The notes below the pieces were generated by a model. That model worked only from the letters and a program-made list of their open reading frames with translations, did not search any database and was not told where the DNA came from. Positions 35,226-44,124 of a stretch of DNA of 64,000 nucleotides are shown piece after piece (positions within the stretch are counted from its first letter, which is position 1; each line of letters begins with the position of its first letter). The stretch is from Chitinophagaceae bacterium (lineage in GTDB: Bacteria; Bacteroidota; Bacteroidia; Chitinophagales; Chitinophagaceae). Location: NCBI GenBank assembly GCA_019638615.1, contig JAHBTL010000001.1:62001-126000 (forward strand), in the 5' to 3' direction. Both the position numbers and the translations under genes were made by a program.

Positions 35226-36296
35226 ATGAAGGTTTTTTTTACGCAAAAGCTGCTCGAATGGAACAAAAAGTTGAACAAAAGAGCTATGCCCTGGAAAGGC
35301 GAAAAAGACCCTTATAAAATATGGTTAAGCGAAATCATCCTTCAGCAAACCCGGGTTGAACAGGGCTGGAACTATTACCTGAGATTTATAGAGCATTTTC
35401 CCACCATCACCCAACTGGCAAAAGCTCCCGAAACAAAAGTTTTTAAACTTTGGGAAGGATTGGGCTATTACTCGCGGTGCCGCAACCTGATAGCTACCGC
35501 CCATACCATTTTCAATGAGTACAACGGGCAATTCCCCAACGATTACAATAAAATCCTGGCATTAAAAGGAATAGGGCCGTATACAGCATCAGCCATTTCT
35601 TCTTTTGCATTTAACCTGCCATACGCCGTGGTAGACGGGAATGTACAAAGGGTGATTGCCAGGTTTTTAGGTATTGATGTCCCTGTTGACTCTGCCAAAG
35701 GCAAATCTGTATTTAACCAACTGGCGTTTGACCTGCTCGACAAAAAGCAACCCGGTTCTTACAACCAGGCCATCATGGATTTTGGCGCAACCATATGCAA
35801 ACCGCAAGCCCCCTTGTGTACCGTATGCCCGGTGGCTGCCCGATGTGTTGCCCTTAAAGAAAAACGGGTAGAATCACTTCCTGTAAAAGAAAAAAAGATA
35901 CAAAAGAAAACACGCTGGTTTTATTACCTGCTGTTGCATTTCGGCAAAAAAATATATGTAAGGCAGCGGGTTGAAAAAGACATCTGGCAGCAATTACACG
36001 AGTTTTACCTACTGGAGTCGGATAAGAGATTAACAATAGAGGAAATTAAGAAAGATGCCAGGGTAAAGGCTTTTTTCAGGGGAAAACAGGCAGTGATCGA
36101 ATCGGTTTCAAAAGAATATTCGCAACAGTTGACGCACCAGACATTACATGGCAGGTTTATTGAAGTGCAACTGTTAAAAGAGCCCCAACCGGGCAGCGAA
36201 TTTAAGGCCGTAACTTATCATGACCTGGAGCATTTGGCTTTCCCCAAATTTATCATTACTTATTTGCGGGAAAAAAATGTAAATTTAAGTCAGTAA
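35226..36296 (+). CDS. mutY: A/G-specific adenine glycosylase
   Basis: A 356-aa repair enzyme that removes adenine opposite 8-oxoguanine. The catalytic glutamate lies in SEIILQQTRVEQGWNYY, the helix-hairpin-helix in LKGIGPYTASAISSFAF, the aspartate in AVVDGNVQRV, and the iron-sulfur ligands in CKPQAPLCTVCPVAARC (C-X6-C-X2-C-X5-C). A C-terminal NUDIX-like domain follows. It heads mutY-ssb-gldE-gldD, an order conserved in gliding Bacteroidota. Confidence 0.96.
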   Translation: MKVFFTQKLLEWNKKLNKRAMPWKGEKDPYKIWLSEIILQQTRVEQGWNYYLRFIEHFPTITQLAKAPETKVFKLWEGLGYYSRCRNLIATAHTIFNEYNGQFPNDYNKILALKGIGPYTASAISSFAFNLPYAVVDGNVQRVIARFLGIDVPVDSAKGKSVFNQLAFDLLDKKQPGSYNQAIMDFGATICKPQAPLCTVCPVAARCVALKEKRVESLPVKEKKIQKKTRWFYYLLLHFGKKIYVRQRVEKDIWQQLHEFYLLESDKRLTIEEIKKDARVKAFFRGKQAVIESVSKEYSQQLTHQTLHGRFIEVQLLKEPQPGSEFKAVTYHDLEHLAFPKFIITYLREKNVNLSQ

Positions 36297-36337
36297 TGGT
36301 GAGGTAGGTTCTATTGCTTGAATTAAAAATCCGTTTT

Positions 36338-36766
36338 ATGCGTGGTGTAAACAGAGTAATGTTAATTGGCAACCTTGGTAAGGATCCTGACATTCAGTTT
36401 TTGGAAGGAAATATAGCTGTAGCAAAGTTTCCATTGGCAACCACAGAAACCTTTAAAGACCGAACCGGGAAACTGGTAAGCCAAACAGAATGGCATACAG
36501 TGGTTTTATGGCGCGGACTGGCGGAGCTGGCACAGAAATACCTGCACAAAGGAAGCCTGGTGTATATTGAAGGCCGCCTGAGAACCCGCAGTTGGGAAGA
36601 TAAGGAAGGTAACCGGAAATTCGCAACCGAGGTAGTGGGAGACAACCTGATCATGCTGGATAAGCGAATGGACGGAGGCCATAATGCACACAGCGACCAC
36701 ATAGAAGGGTTCAACAGCGATGCACCGCCGCCCCCACCCGATCCGCCTGAAAATATGGCGTTTTAA
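36338..36766 (+). CDS. ssb: Single-stranded DNA-binding protein
   Basis: From the ATG at 36338 the product is 142 aa and starts MRGVNRVMLIGNLGKDPDIQ, the usual OB-fold start; the frame from 36314 adds eight residues with no match. The OB-fold runs to about residue 110 (QTEWHTVVLWRGLAELAQKYLHKG, YIEGRLRTRSWEDKEGNRKF). The tail DAPPPPPDPPENMAF lacks the run of aspartates of the canonical DDDIPF tip but keeps the final phenylalanine. Confidence 0.95.
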   Translation: MRGVNRVMLIGNLGKDPDIQFLEGNIAVAKFPLATTETFKDRTGKLVSQTEWHTVVLWRGLAELAQKYLHKGSLVYIEGRLRTRSWEDKEGNRKFATEVVGDNLIMLDKRMDGGHNAHSDHIEGFNSDAPPPPPDPPENMAF

Positions 36767-36783
36767 GATGTTACACGAATACT

Positions 36784-36791
36784 TATTTTTG
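36784..36791 (+). promoter_or_regulatory. Candidate -7 box for gldE-gldD (TATTTTTG)
   Basis: A perfect TAnnTTTG match between ssb and gldE. Transcription from it would begin near 36797, just before the hairpin at 36806-36829 and 67 bases before the TTG start of gldE. The -33 position reads GTTT rather than TTTG. Confidence 0.5.
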
Positions 36792-36805
36792 TACGTTACT
36801 GTACC

Positions 36806-36829
36806 AGGCAGGCCGGTTGACCTGCCTTT
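36806..36829 (+). terminator. Hairpin between ssb and gldE
   Basis: AGGCAGG and CCTGCCT form a 7-bp perfect stem with an 8-base loop, followed by TTAT. The weak T-run suggests partial termination or an attenuator for gldE rather than a full stop. Confidence 0.6.
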
Positions 36830-36863
36830 ATGATTCAATACTTATTCATCTAAAACCAATATT

Positions 36864-38207
36864 TTGGATTATCCATCTGCGGCACATCTAAGCTTTACTG
36901 CTTTAAAGCCTTTTTTACTGGCTGTCAATTCGCAAAGTGTTACCATACTGCTTATACTGCTCATTGTACTGTTAATTATCGCCTTTTTTCTTTCCGGCGC
37001 GCAGGTTGCATTTTTCTCTCTTGGCTACCGCGATATTAATATGCTTAAAACCAAACAGCATCCTGCTGCAAGAAGGATCACCTCCCTGCTGGAGCAACCC
37101 AAAAAGCTGCTTACCACACTGCAGATATCCGGCATATTCGTGAACATATGCATCATTATTGTCGCCAATGTGCTGATGGATGAATTTCTTACGGAAGCAA
37201 ACACCGGACTTAATTTCTTTATAAAGCTCTTTGTTATCGTATTCCTGCTGGTGTTTTTTGGGGAAATCCTGCCCAGAGTATGGGCAACCCAAAATAATCT
37301 GCGGGTAGCTTACAGCGCTTCACTGCTGGTTGAAATACTGGATGCATTTTTTGGCAGCATGAGCAGGTCCTTTACAAAATTCTCCGATGGCATAGAAAGA
37401 AGTTTCGGGGGTATTAAAGAACATCATGTATACAACCCCGAAGACATAGACCAGGCCATTGAAATGAATACCAATGAACAGACTACGGAAGAAGAAAAGA
37501 ATATACTGCGCGGCATAGCCAGGTTTGGACAGGTTACCGTAAAACAGATCATGCGTACACGGCTCGACGTAAGTGCCATTCATTATTCCATGAGCTTTCC
37601 CGATCTTATAAAAAAAATAGAAGAGCTGCATTATTCCCGTCTGCCGGTATACAAGGGCAGCCTTGATGACGTAGTAGGAATTATTCACACTAAAGATGTA
37701 TTATCCTATGTTGGGGAAAAAGACGATTACGACTGGCGGCAACTGATACGCCCACCTTATTTTGTGCCGGAACAAAACCTGATTAAAGATTTACTGAAAG
37801 ATCTGCAGCGCAAGGGTGTTCACTTTGCAGTAGTAGTAGATGAGTTTGGAGGAACAGAGGGGATTGTAACAATGGAAGATATCATGGAGGAGATCATCGG
37901 CGATATACGGGATGAGTTTGATGATGAAGAAAGCGTTAATAAAAAAATTGATGACCACAATTATATATTCGAAGGGCGCATCATGATAACCGACGCCTGC
38001 AAGGCAATGGGCTTACCGGAAGACACTTTTGACCAGGTAAGAGGAGACAGCGAATCGATTGCAGGGCTGGTGCTTGAACTGGCGGGAGAGATTCCCAAAG
38101 AAAACCAGGTGATACCCATCGGAGATTTTGAATTTACAGTAATGGAAATAGAAAAAAACAGAATTAAAAAGGTAAAAGTAACCATAAGGGTGTTGACTGA
38201 TCAATAA
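36864..38207 (+). CDS. gldE: Gliding motility-associated protein GldE (CorC/HlyC family)
   Basis: A 447-aa inner-membrane protein with a TTG start giving MDYPSAAHLSF, consistent with GldE N-termini; no ATG lies close enough to keep the first helix. It has a DUF21/CNNM region (about 25-190, four hydrophobic segments such as VTILLILLIVLLIIAFFLSG), a CBS pair (VKQIMRTRLDVSAI to VTMEDIMEEIIGDI) and a CorC_HlyC domain (RGDSESIAGLVLELAGEIP). GldE is accessory to gliding and overlaps in function with GldD. gldD follows after 22 bp. Confidence 0.93.
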   Translation: MDYPSAAHLSFTALKPFLLAVNSQSVTILLILLIVLLIIAFFLSGAQVAFFSLGYRDINMLKTKQHPAARRITSLLEQPKKLLTTLQISGIFVNICIIIVANVLMDEFLTEANTGLNFFIKLFVIVFLLVFFGEILPRVWATQNNLRVAYSASLLVEILDAFFGSMSRSFTKFSDGIERSFGGIKEHHVYNPEDIDQAIEMNTNEQTTEEEKNILRGIARFGQVTVKQIMRTRLDVSAIHYSMSFPDLIKKIEELHYSRLPVYKGSLDDVVGIIHTKDVLSYVGEKDDYDWRQLIRPPYFVPEQNLIKDLLKDLQRKGVHFAVVVDEFGGTEGIVTMEDIMEEIIGDIRDEFDDEESVNKKIDDHNYIFEGRIMITDACKAMGLPEDTFDQVRGDSESIAGLVLELAGEIPKENQVIPIGDFEFTVMEIEKNRIKKVKVTIRVLTDQ

Positions 38208-38229
38208 CCGGTTATAAAATCGTAATACT

Positions 38230-38871
38230 ATGAAACAAACCGGCGTAATTTTATTGGTTGCCTGGATACTACTTTTGTTATCGTGCAATAGTGATTATAC
38301 CCCCCGCCCCAGGGGATATTTTTCAATTGATTTTCCCGAGCACCGGTATCAAACATTTGAAAAAGACAACTATCCTTACAACTTCGAATACCCTGTATAC
38401 AGCCACATCGTTAAAGACAGCAGTTTATTTGATGACAATCCCGATAGTCCTTACTGGATCAACGTTGACTTCCCTGCGTTCAATGCGCGTATGTATCTCA
38501 GCTATAAAACGATTGGCGGGCGCTCGGTATATAAAGTAAAAACAGAGAAAGGATACAAAGACTCATCGGTTGTCAATACGTTTGAAAACCTGCGCGAAGA
38601 AGCTTACAAGATTACGTATAAACATACTTCGCGTGCGTCTTCCATCCAGGATTCTGCTTTCAGAACACCCACCGGCCTGGAAGGAGTATTTTTTTCAATA
38701 GGCGGCAACGCGGCCACAGGCAAGCAGTTTTACGCTACCGATTCGATAAAGCATTTTTTACGCGGCGCGCTTTATTTTAACAGCACCCCTAACGAAGATT
38801 CTTTGAATATTGTTTATAACTTCCTCGAAAAAGACATGCTGCACCTGGTAAATACGTTGAAATGGAAATAG
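38230..38871 (+). CDS. gldD: Gliding motility lipoprotein GldD
   Basis: A 213-aa lipoprotein: MKQTGVILLVAWILLLLSCN with the lipobox cysteine. The conserved core PRPRGYFSIDFPEHRYQTF, then PYWINVDFPAFNARMYLSYK, and TGLEGVFFSIGGNAATGKQF matches GldD. It is needed for gliding and T9SS in Flavobacterium johnsoniae. It ends the mutY-ssb-gldE-gldD cluster; a short G/T-rich word run begins right after the stop. Confidence 0.95.
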   Translation: MKQTGVILLVAWILLLLSCNSDYTPRPRGYFSIDFPEHRYQTFEKDNYPYNFEYPVYSHIVKDSSLFDDNPDSPYWINVDFPAFNARMYLSYKTIGGRSVYKVKTEKGYKDSSVVNTFENLREEAYKITYKHTSRASSIQDSAFRTPTGLEGVFFSIGGNAATGKQFYATDSIKHFLRGALYFNSTPNEDSLNIVYNFLEKDMLHLVNTLKWK

Positions 38872-38875
38872 GGAG

Positions 38876-38935
38876 CGGGTTGTTTGTTTGTGATTTATAG
38901 TTTGTTGTTTATTGTTTATTTATTATAGTTGGGAA
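38876..38935. repeat. Short G/T-rich word run after gldD
   Basis: GGGTTGTTTGTTTGTGATTT, ATAGTTTGTTG and TTTATTGTTTATT words start four bases after the gldD stop. Only the G/T-rich half of the array type is present; no A/C-rich complement follows. Confidence 0.55.
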
Positions 38936-39029
38936 CATCTTTTAGCTACCCAATTGCTTTTTCAGCGGCATAAAATTTTGTAATGATGTTTTTGCGCAAC
39001 ACTGCGGGTGGCTGCTGCCGCCCGGTTCC

Positions 39030-40607
39030 TCAATAATTATTCGTTTCCGACATTTCATATACTTCCAAGTTCCCGGCAATTACAGGTTCGTCAGTTGCGA
39101 ATAATTTTATCTGCGTGCTGGTTTTTAATTCGGGGTATACTACCTGGGTAACACATTGCCTGCCATTTGCAAAAACCTCGATAATGGACCGGTCAATAAA
39201 AATATCCAGTTGCAACTGCTCTCCCTTTTTCAATTCAAACGGCGCTCTTTGCCGGGATGTGGTACTCCCGTATCCTTCTATTTTTTCAGGCTTGGAAATA
39301 ACATGCGTTACCATCTCTACAGGATTATGAAAGGATGATTTGATGAAATCGATAATGATCTCTTTCGCTACCGGGTCGTATTTGATAACGGTTTCCTCCC
39401 TGCCATCCGGAGAACAAAGCACCTTAACACCATAAGGTGATTTTTCAGAGCCTTTAAAGTCCACTTTAATTTCAAGCGATGTACCTTCCATGGAAATAAC
39501 CTTTTCTGTATTGGCTGCAATGATGCCAGGTTTTTCCTTCAGCCCACCGGGCAATCTTATATTTTTGATCTCTTCCGGTGGATTGATCTGCATTTCGCCG
39601 CTTTTAGAAAGCGTTAATACCCTTGGCAGGCTCATGATACCCGACCAGCCATAATTGGGAAGATGAGCGGGCTTTCTTTCCAGCACCCATCCCCATATAA
39701 TATTTCTGCCCTTATCATCTACCAACTGCTCCGGGGCAAAAAAAGTTCCGCCGGGCCAATTCATGCGACCATGCTTTTCTACAGTGTATTTATCATTCTC
39801 AAATTTCCCGATATAATATTGTGTGCCTAACTGGTGGCTGATGAACAACAAAATATCTTTATCACCAATCCTGAAAAAGTCAGGACAGGAAATATCTTCA
39901 TAAGTAAAAAGCCGGTTGTTTTTTCTGTCTATAAAATCGCCGATATAATCCCATTTATACATGTCTTTCGACTTAAACAACCCTGCGATCTCTCCTCCTG
40001 CGATCTGGTAATAATGATCTGTTTTTTTATCGAACCAGCATTCGGGATCCCAGGCCCGGTACTCTCCTTCGAGAGCGCTGCCCTTAGCCGGCGTAGCCAG
40101 GACGGGGTTCCCTTCAAACTTTATCCAATTCCTTAGATCCCTGTCTTTCGAGTAGGCAACAAGGTTAACATCAGCCCCTGCCCCATGATAAATAATATGT
40201 GGAACTCCTTCCCTCGAAAGAAAAGTGCCGCCGCTGAATATGCCCAGCTCAACATCACCCGGCTTTACGTCCAGCATATCCGGGTAAAGCGTCCAGTGGA
40301 ACAGGTCACGGGTAACAGCATGACCCCAGAAATGTTCCCGCTTTCCGTTTTGCAGGCTCTGGTAAATAAAGCCCAGGTGGTATTTCCCGTTCCAGTAAAT
40401 ACCGCCGTTGGGATCGAAAGGCATGGCAATACCTTCAGGATTTGCAAAATGAAAGATCGGCCGGTGAGGATCGCGCTGGATCAACTGCCTGAGCTTGCGG
40501 CTTGCATTCATCAGATCGGCATCGTCTTTCTTGTCATACTGAGCATAACAAACCTGGGAAACGAGGATGCCCAGCACCCAAAACATACTTTTGCGCATAA
40601 TGTTCAT
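39030..40607 (-). CDS. GH32-family fructan hydrolase, atypical catalytic motifs
   Basis: A 525-aa exported protein (signal MRKSMFWVLGILVSQVCYAQ, preceded by MNI). The five-blade propeller begins with FHFANPEGIAMPFDPNGGIY, so the nucleophile aspartate of the DPNG motif is kept. WSGS appears as FSGG, RDP as WDPECW, and the acid/base motif ECP as YEDISCPDFF: serine replaces the catalytic glutamate, with an ED pair three to four residues earlier. A C-terminal beta-sandwich ends with DRSIIEVFANGRQ. It lies 24 bp downstream of a second GH32 gene with the same changes, at the end of the fructan locus. Either a subfamily with a shifted acid/base, or a binding protein. Confidence 0.9.
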   Translation of the reverse strand: MNIMRKSMFWVLGILVSQVCYAQYDKKDDADLMNASRKLRQLIQRDPHRPIFHFANPEGIAMPFDPNGGIYWNGKYHLGFIYQSLQNGKREHFWGHAVTRDLFHWTLYPDMLDVKPGDVELGIFSGGTFLSREGVPHIIYHGAGADVNLVAYSKDRDLRNWIKFEGNPVLATPAKGSALEGEYRAWDPECWFDKKTDHYYQIAGGEIAGLFKSKDMYKWDYIGDFIDRKNNRLFTYEDISCPDFFRIGDKDILLFISHQLGTQYYIGKFENDKYTVEKHGRMNWPGGTFFAPEQLVDDKGRNIIWGWVLERKPAHLPNYGWSGIMSLPRVLTLSKSGEMQINPPEEIKNIRLPGGLKEKPGIIAANTEKVISMEGTSLEIKVDFKGSEKSPYGVKVLCSPDGREETVIKYDPVAKEIIIDFIKSSFHNPVEMVTHVISKPEKIEGYGSTTSRQRAPFELKKGEQLQLDIFIDRSIIEVFANGRQCVTQVVYPELKTSTQIKLFATDEPVIAGNLEVYEMSETNNY

Positions 40608-40630
40608 TTTAGATGATTAACCGTGTTGAT

Positions 40631-42301
40631 TTAATATGGATTGGAAGGAGCCATATCCCATGTTTTAACAGACATAACTACCGCGTTACCGCCTTTGGAA
40701 AAAAGCTGTACAGCCGAACCTCCTAATGTGGGGTATACTGTTCTTGCGATGGCCTGCCTGTCGTTTGCAAAAACTTCTATAATTCCTTTATCAATAAATA
40801 CCCGCAGGTTAAGAAGTTCTCCCTTTTTCAATTCAAACGGGGCACTCTCCACATTTCTTCTTCCGTAGCTTACACTTGATTTTGATGCATCCAGCTTCAG
40901 CTTCTTTTCTTTGGCATCGTAGTAAATGACCGTTTCTTCCCTCCCATCTTCCGAACGGTCTACAACAACGCCTGTTTGTGCCGCAGCGCCGGGCTGTATG
41001 GTGATATCCATTTCTGTGTACCGGCTGCTTTGCTCATGTAATGTTAATGGACTGCCTGCAGTAAGGCTGATATTTTTCTTTTCCCTTTCATTCATGCGGA
41101 GGTTCTTCAATTCTTCCACCGGGCGCATTCCCAATTCACCGTCCCTGTTCACCCAAAGCGACCGGGGCAATCCATATATGCCGTTCCATCCATAATAGTT
41201 TTTCAGGCTATCGGGCCGGTCGTCGAAGATCCAGGCCCACATAATCTGCCGCCCCTTGTTATCCACCAAAGCCTCAGGTGCAAAATAAGCGTTGTCGGTC
41301 CAGGTCATTCTTCCGTGCTTATCCGGAAAAAACTGATCATTGCGGTAGCCGCCAATATAATACTGGCAGCCCAGGTTATGACTGATGAACAGCAGGAGAT
41401 GCTTATCGCTTTTGCCTCCATCGGGAGATGATGGCAGGGGCAAAAAGCTGGGACACATATTATCTTCTGTTTTTTGTGTCCACTTCCTGTTCGACCGGTA
41501 AAATTCATGTTTGTATGTCCAATCTTTCAGATTGTCCGATTCAAACAGGTACAACCGGTCTCCCTGGTAATTAAGTGAATCTTCCGGTAAACTTCCTTCT
41601 GTGAAATTGGCGGGTAGTCCGGCACCTCGCGATCCGAATTTCCGGAGCACCAGGAGGTTGCCGGTAGCCATATAATACTTGCCATTCTTTTTCCAGATAT
41701 TGGAAGGGTCTGCCGAACCAACGTAATAAGGCTTTCCATCCTTGTCTTTCATAGCAGTAATACCCCACTCTGTTGACTGTATCACAGGATTAGCGCCGGA
41801 TTTTTGCCAATGCGAAAAATCAGGGTCTTTGCTGCTGGCAAGGCCGATGCCTTTTGCCCCCCACAGCATCCAGTAAGATAATACAGCAGTGCCATCATCA
41901 TCTACGAAGGCTCCACCGCTGAAACAGCCTTCATCACCATCACCTGGTCCTATCGCATCGGGATGATATCTCCAGCGCAGCAGGTCTTTACTGGAGGCAT
42001 GCCCCCAGGCAAACTTACCGTCTGTACGCTTATACAAAAACATCAGGTGATAGAGCCCGTTATGATAAAATGCGCCATTGGGATCCCCCGGGCGTCCATC
42101 GCCTTCGGGAAAGCTAAAATGATACCCCGGGCGATACGGATCGCTCAACAGCCTTTCACGGAAAGCCGCTGTAGCGCTGATTACGCTGGCCGGAATGTCT
42201 TTCTCTTTATTGACCAGTGGCTGGTCTTCTTTATTCTGTGCCCGCAAGTCGCCACAAAATATGGCAGTAATCATTAAAATGCAGATTCTTTTTTTATTCA
42301 T
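40631..42301 (-). CDS. GH32-family fructan hydrolase, second copy
   Basis: From the ATG at 42301 the product is 556 aa (signal MNKKRICILMITAIFCGDLRAQ); an upstream start at 42391 would mask the signal. The nucleophile motif GDPNGAFYHNG is present. RDP reads ADPSNIW, without the arginine, and the acid/base motif reads TEDNMCPSFL, with methionine where glutamate is expected. The C-terminal module has DKGIIEVFANDRQ. It is about as diverged from the neighbouring copy as from the canonical family, so they are not a recent duplication. It follows susD after an 86-bp gap. Confidence 0.9.
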   Translation of the reverse strand: MNKKRICILMITAIFCGDLRAQNKEDQPLVNKEKDIPASVISATAAFRERLLSDPYRPGYHFSFPEGDGRPGDPNGAFYHNGLYHLMFLYKRTDGKFAWGHASSKDLLRWRYHPDAIGPGDGDEGCFSGGAFVDDDGTAVLSYWMLWGAKGIGLASSKDPDFSHWQKSGANPVIQSTEWGITAMKDKDGKPYYVGSADPSNIWKKNGKYYMATGNLLVLRKFGSRGAGLPANFTEGSLPEDSLNYQGDRLYLFESDNLKDWTYKHEFYRSNRKWTQKTEDNMCPSFLPLPSSPDGGKSDKHLLLFISHNLGCQYYIGGYRNDQFFPDKHGRMTWTDNAYFAPEALVDNKGRQIMWAWIFDDRPDSLKNYYGWNGIYGLPRSLWVNRDGELGMRPVEELKNLRMNEREKKNISLTAGSPLTLHEQSSRYTEMDITIQPGAAAQTGVVVDRSEDGREETVIYYDAKEKKLKLDASKSSVSYGRRNVESAPFELKKGELLNLRVFIDKGIIEVFANDRQAIARTVYPTLGGSAVQLFSKGGNAVVMSVKTWDMAPSNPY

Positions 42302-42387
42302 GGCTTCAATTCTTTTGTAAAAATGTAAAATCTGAAAAAGAGGAAGCCATACTATTTTTTTATATGACCTCCTCCTGACCAGGCAAA

Positions 42388-44106
42388 TCAATAACCATAG
42401 TTCTGCCTGTAAAGGTTCTGGCTCAAATCTATCTGCCCTTTAGGTATGGGAAGATATTCATCTCTTTCCTTTGTAAATTTAGCATTTGCCAGGTGTGATC
42501 TCCTGGTTCTTTCCACGTCGAAATAGGCATTCATTTCTTCTGCAAAAACACCCCATCTCATCAGATCATACGCTCTGAACCCTTCACATGCCATTTCCAG
42601 CCGGCGTTCCCATTTCAACGCTTTCCATGCAAACTCTTTTGTCCAGTTGCAATTTACGCCATCCACATACGGCTTTATATTAAAGTTACCAGTAGGATCT
42701 CCGTGTATGTCAACCAGTAAAGTTGTGCTCTGGGCAGCTCTGTTCCTCAATTGATTGATCAGCGGCAATGCTTCCGCATGCCTGTTCAACTGAATCAATG
42801 CTTCTGCTTTCCATAGCATTATATCATCCAAACGGATCACATCCCTGTTCTTTGAATCACTTTTCCAGGGGTTAACCGGTTGATAGCACGGAGAATCATA
42901 AGGTACTGTTTCTTTCATTGACATAAAGCTACCATAGCTCTCCGGCTGGCGCGGCCAGGTGTCGCCATCAAAAATGAAATCTGCCTTATATTTATAAGGT
43001 AGCCCATCCATTGCTACAGTGTGCAGCAAACGGGGATCAATAGTATGCGCTTTTACACTGGCAGCGTTCACAATATTGACACTGTTGTAATTATCGAAAT
43101 CTGGCAGCCCGTTAACTGTTCTGAATGCATTCACCAGGTTTTGAGAGGGTGTATGATAACCGCAGCAGCCATATTCTTTTACCATAGGATATACCACCTG
43201 GTTCGTTCCATTGATACGGCCGGTTGGCGTACCATCGTTATGTGAAAACTGTATTGCCCAAATGGATTCTATACCGTTTTGCGTTTCGCATTGAAAATTA
43301 TCGGCAAAGTCTGCGAACAACTGCTTACCGGAATTCTGAATCACATCGGTCGTCAGGTCCACCACCTGTTGCAGCCCGGCCGCGTTTATATTCACCACCT
43401 GGTTTTTTTCATCCTGTTCATAGGCTGCGTATAGCAATACTTTAGCCATATATGCCTTTGCTGCAAATTTGGTGGGGCGCCCTACCGCTCCATCCATATG
43501 TGTCTCAGGTAAATTATCAATAGCAAACTGAAGATCATCAATGATCTTTCCCCAAAGCTCTTCATCTGTGAGATCATTGCCCACATTTTTATAATCAGCT
43601 ACTTCCATTGTCTCATCAATAAACGGAACATATCTGAAGTTTAGCTTCAGCCAGAAATAATTGTTGGCCCTGAGAAAGCGCATTTCTGCAACCCTTGTTG
43701 TCTTTTCCGGGAAATCTACCATGCTTAGAATTTTTAAAGCCTGGTTGGTACGGGAAATACATTGGTATTCTATCTCCCATTTTCCCGCCACGCCGCCTTC
43801 ATCCGTGGTCATATTCACAAAAGTTTCAGATACATTCCATTCAGGTAAATCACCTATCCCCGCACCTCCTTTATAAGCATCTCCGCCTCTCAGATCGCCA
43901 TACGGCCAAGGGGTGAGTGGTCTCAAATAATACCTTTCATTTCCCTGTGCCGCATAGGCGGCTATTACCATTTTCTCTGCATTTTCGCGGGAGGCGAGCA
44001 AAGCCTCGGTGATGATCCCCTTAGGAGAATCTTCAAGAAATTTATTATTACATGCACACAGCAACAGCATCATTCCGGCTATGGCTATATTTTTTATCTT
44101 TTTCAT
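42388..44106 (-). CDS. susD: SusD/RagB glycan-binding outer-membrane lipoprotein
   Basis: The start at 44106 gives MKKIKNIAIAGMMLLLCAC, a lipobox, so the upstream ATG at 44118 is not favoured. The 572-aa protein has the SusD-like N-terminal region (LRANNYFWLKLNFRYVPFI) and the RagB/SusD C-terminal block (KRL-type ELEMACEGFRAYDLMRWG and YLPIPKGQIDLS). It caps the SusC channel and binds the glycan at the cell surface. It is encoded 18 bp after susC. Confidence 0.96.
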   Translation of the reverse strand: MKKIKNIAIAGMMLLLCACNNKFLEDSPKGIITEALLASRENAEKMVIAAYAAQGNERYYLRPLTPWPYGDLRGGDAYKGGAGIGDLPEWNVSETFVNMTTDEGGVAGKWEIEYQCISRTNQALKILSMVDFPEKTTRVAEMRFLRANNYFWLKLNFRYVPFIDETMEVADYKNVGNDLTDEELWGKIIDDLQFAIDNLPETHMDGAVGRPTKFAAKAYMAKVLLYAAYEQDEKNQVVNINAAGLQQVVDLTTDVIQNSGKQLFADFADNFQCETQNGIESIWAIQFSHNDGTPTGRINGTNQVVYPMVKEYGCCGYHTPSQNLVNAFRTVNGLPDFDNYNSVNIVNAASVKAHTIDPRLLHTVAMDGLPYKYKADFIFDGDTWPRQPESYGSFMSMKETVPYDSPCYQPVNPWKSDSKNRDVIRLDDIMLWKAEALIQLNRHAEALPLINQLRNRAAQSTTLLVDIHGDPTGNFNIKPYVDGVNCNWTKEFAWKALKWERRLEMACEGFRAYDLMRWGVFAEEMNAYFDVERTRRSHLANAKFTKERDEYLPIPKGQIDLSQNLYRQNYGY

Positions 44107-44124
44107 ATTACAATCCATTTATAA

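Noticed and set aside
39030-42301. The two GH32 genes as a recent tandem duplication
   Set aside because: Their sequences differ along the whole length and in motif details, so the duplication, if any, is old.
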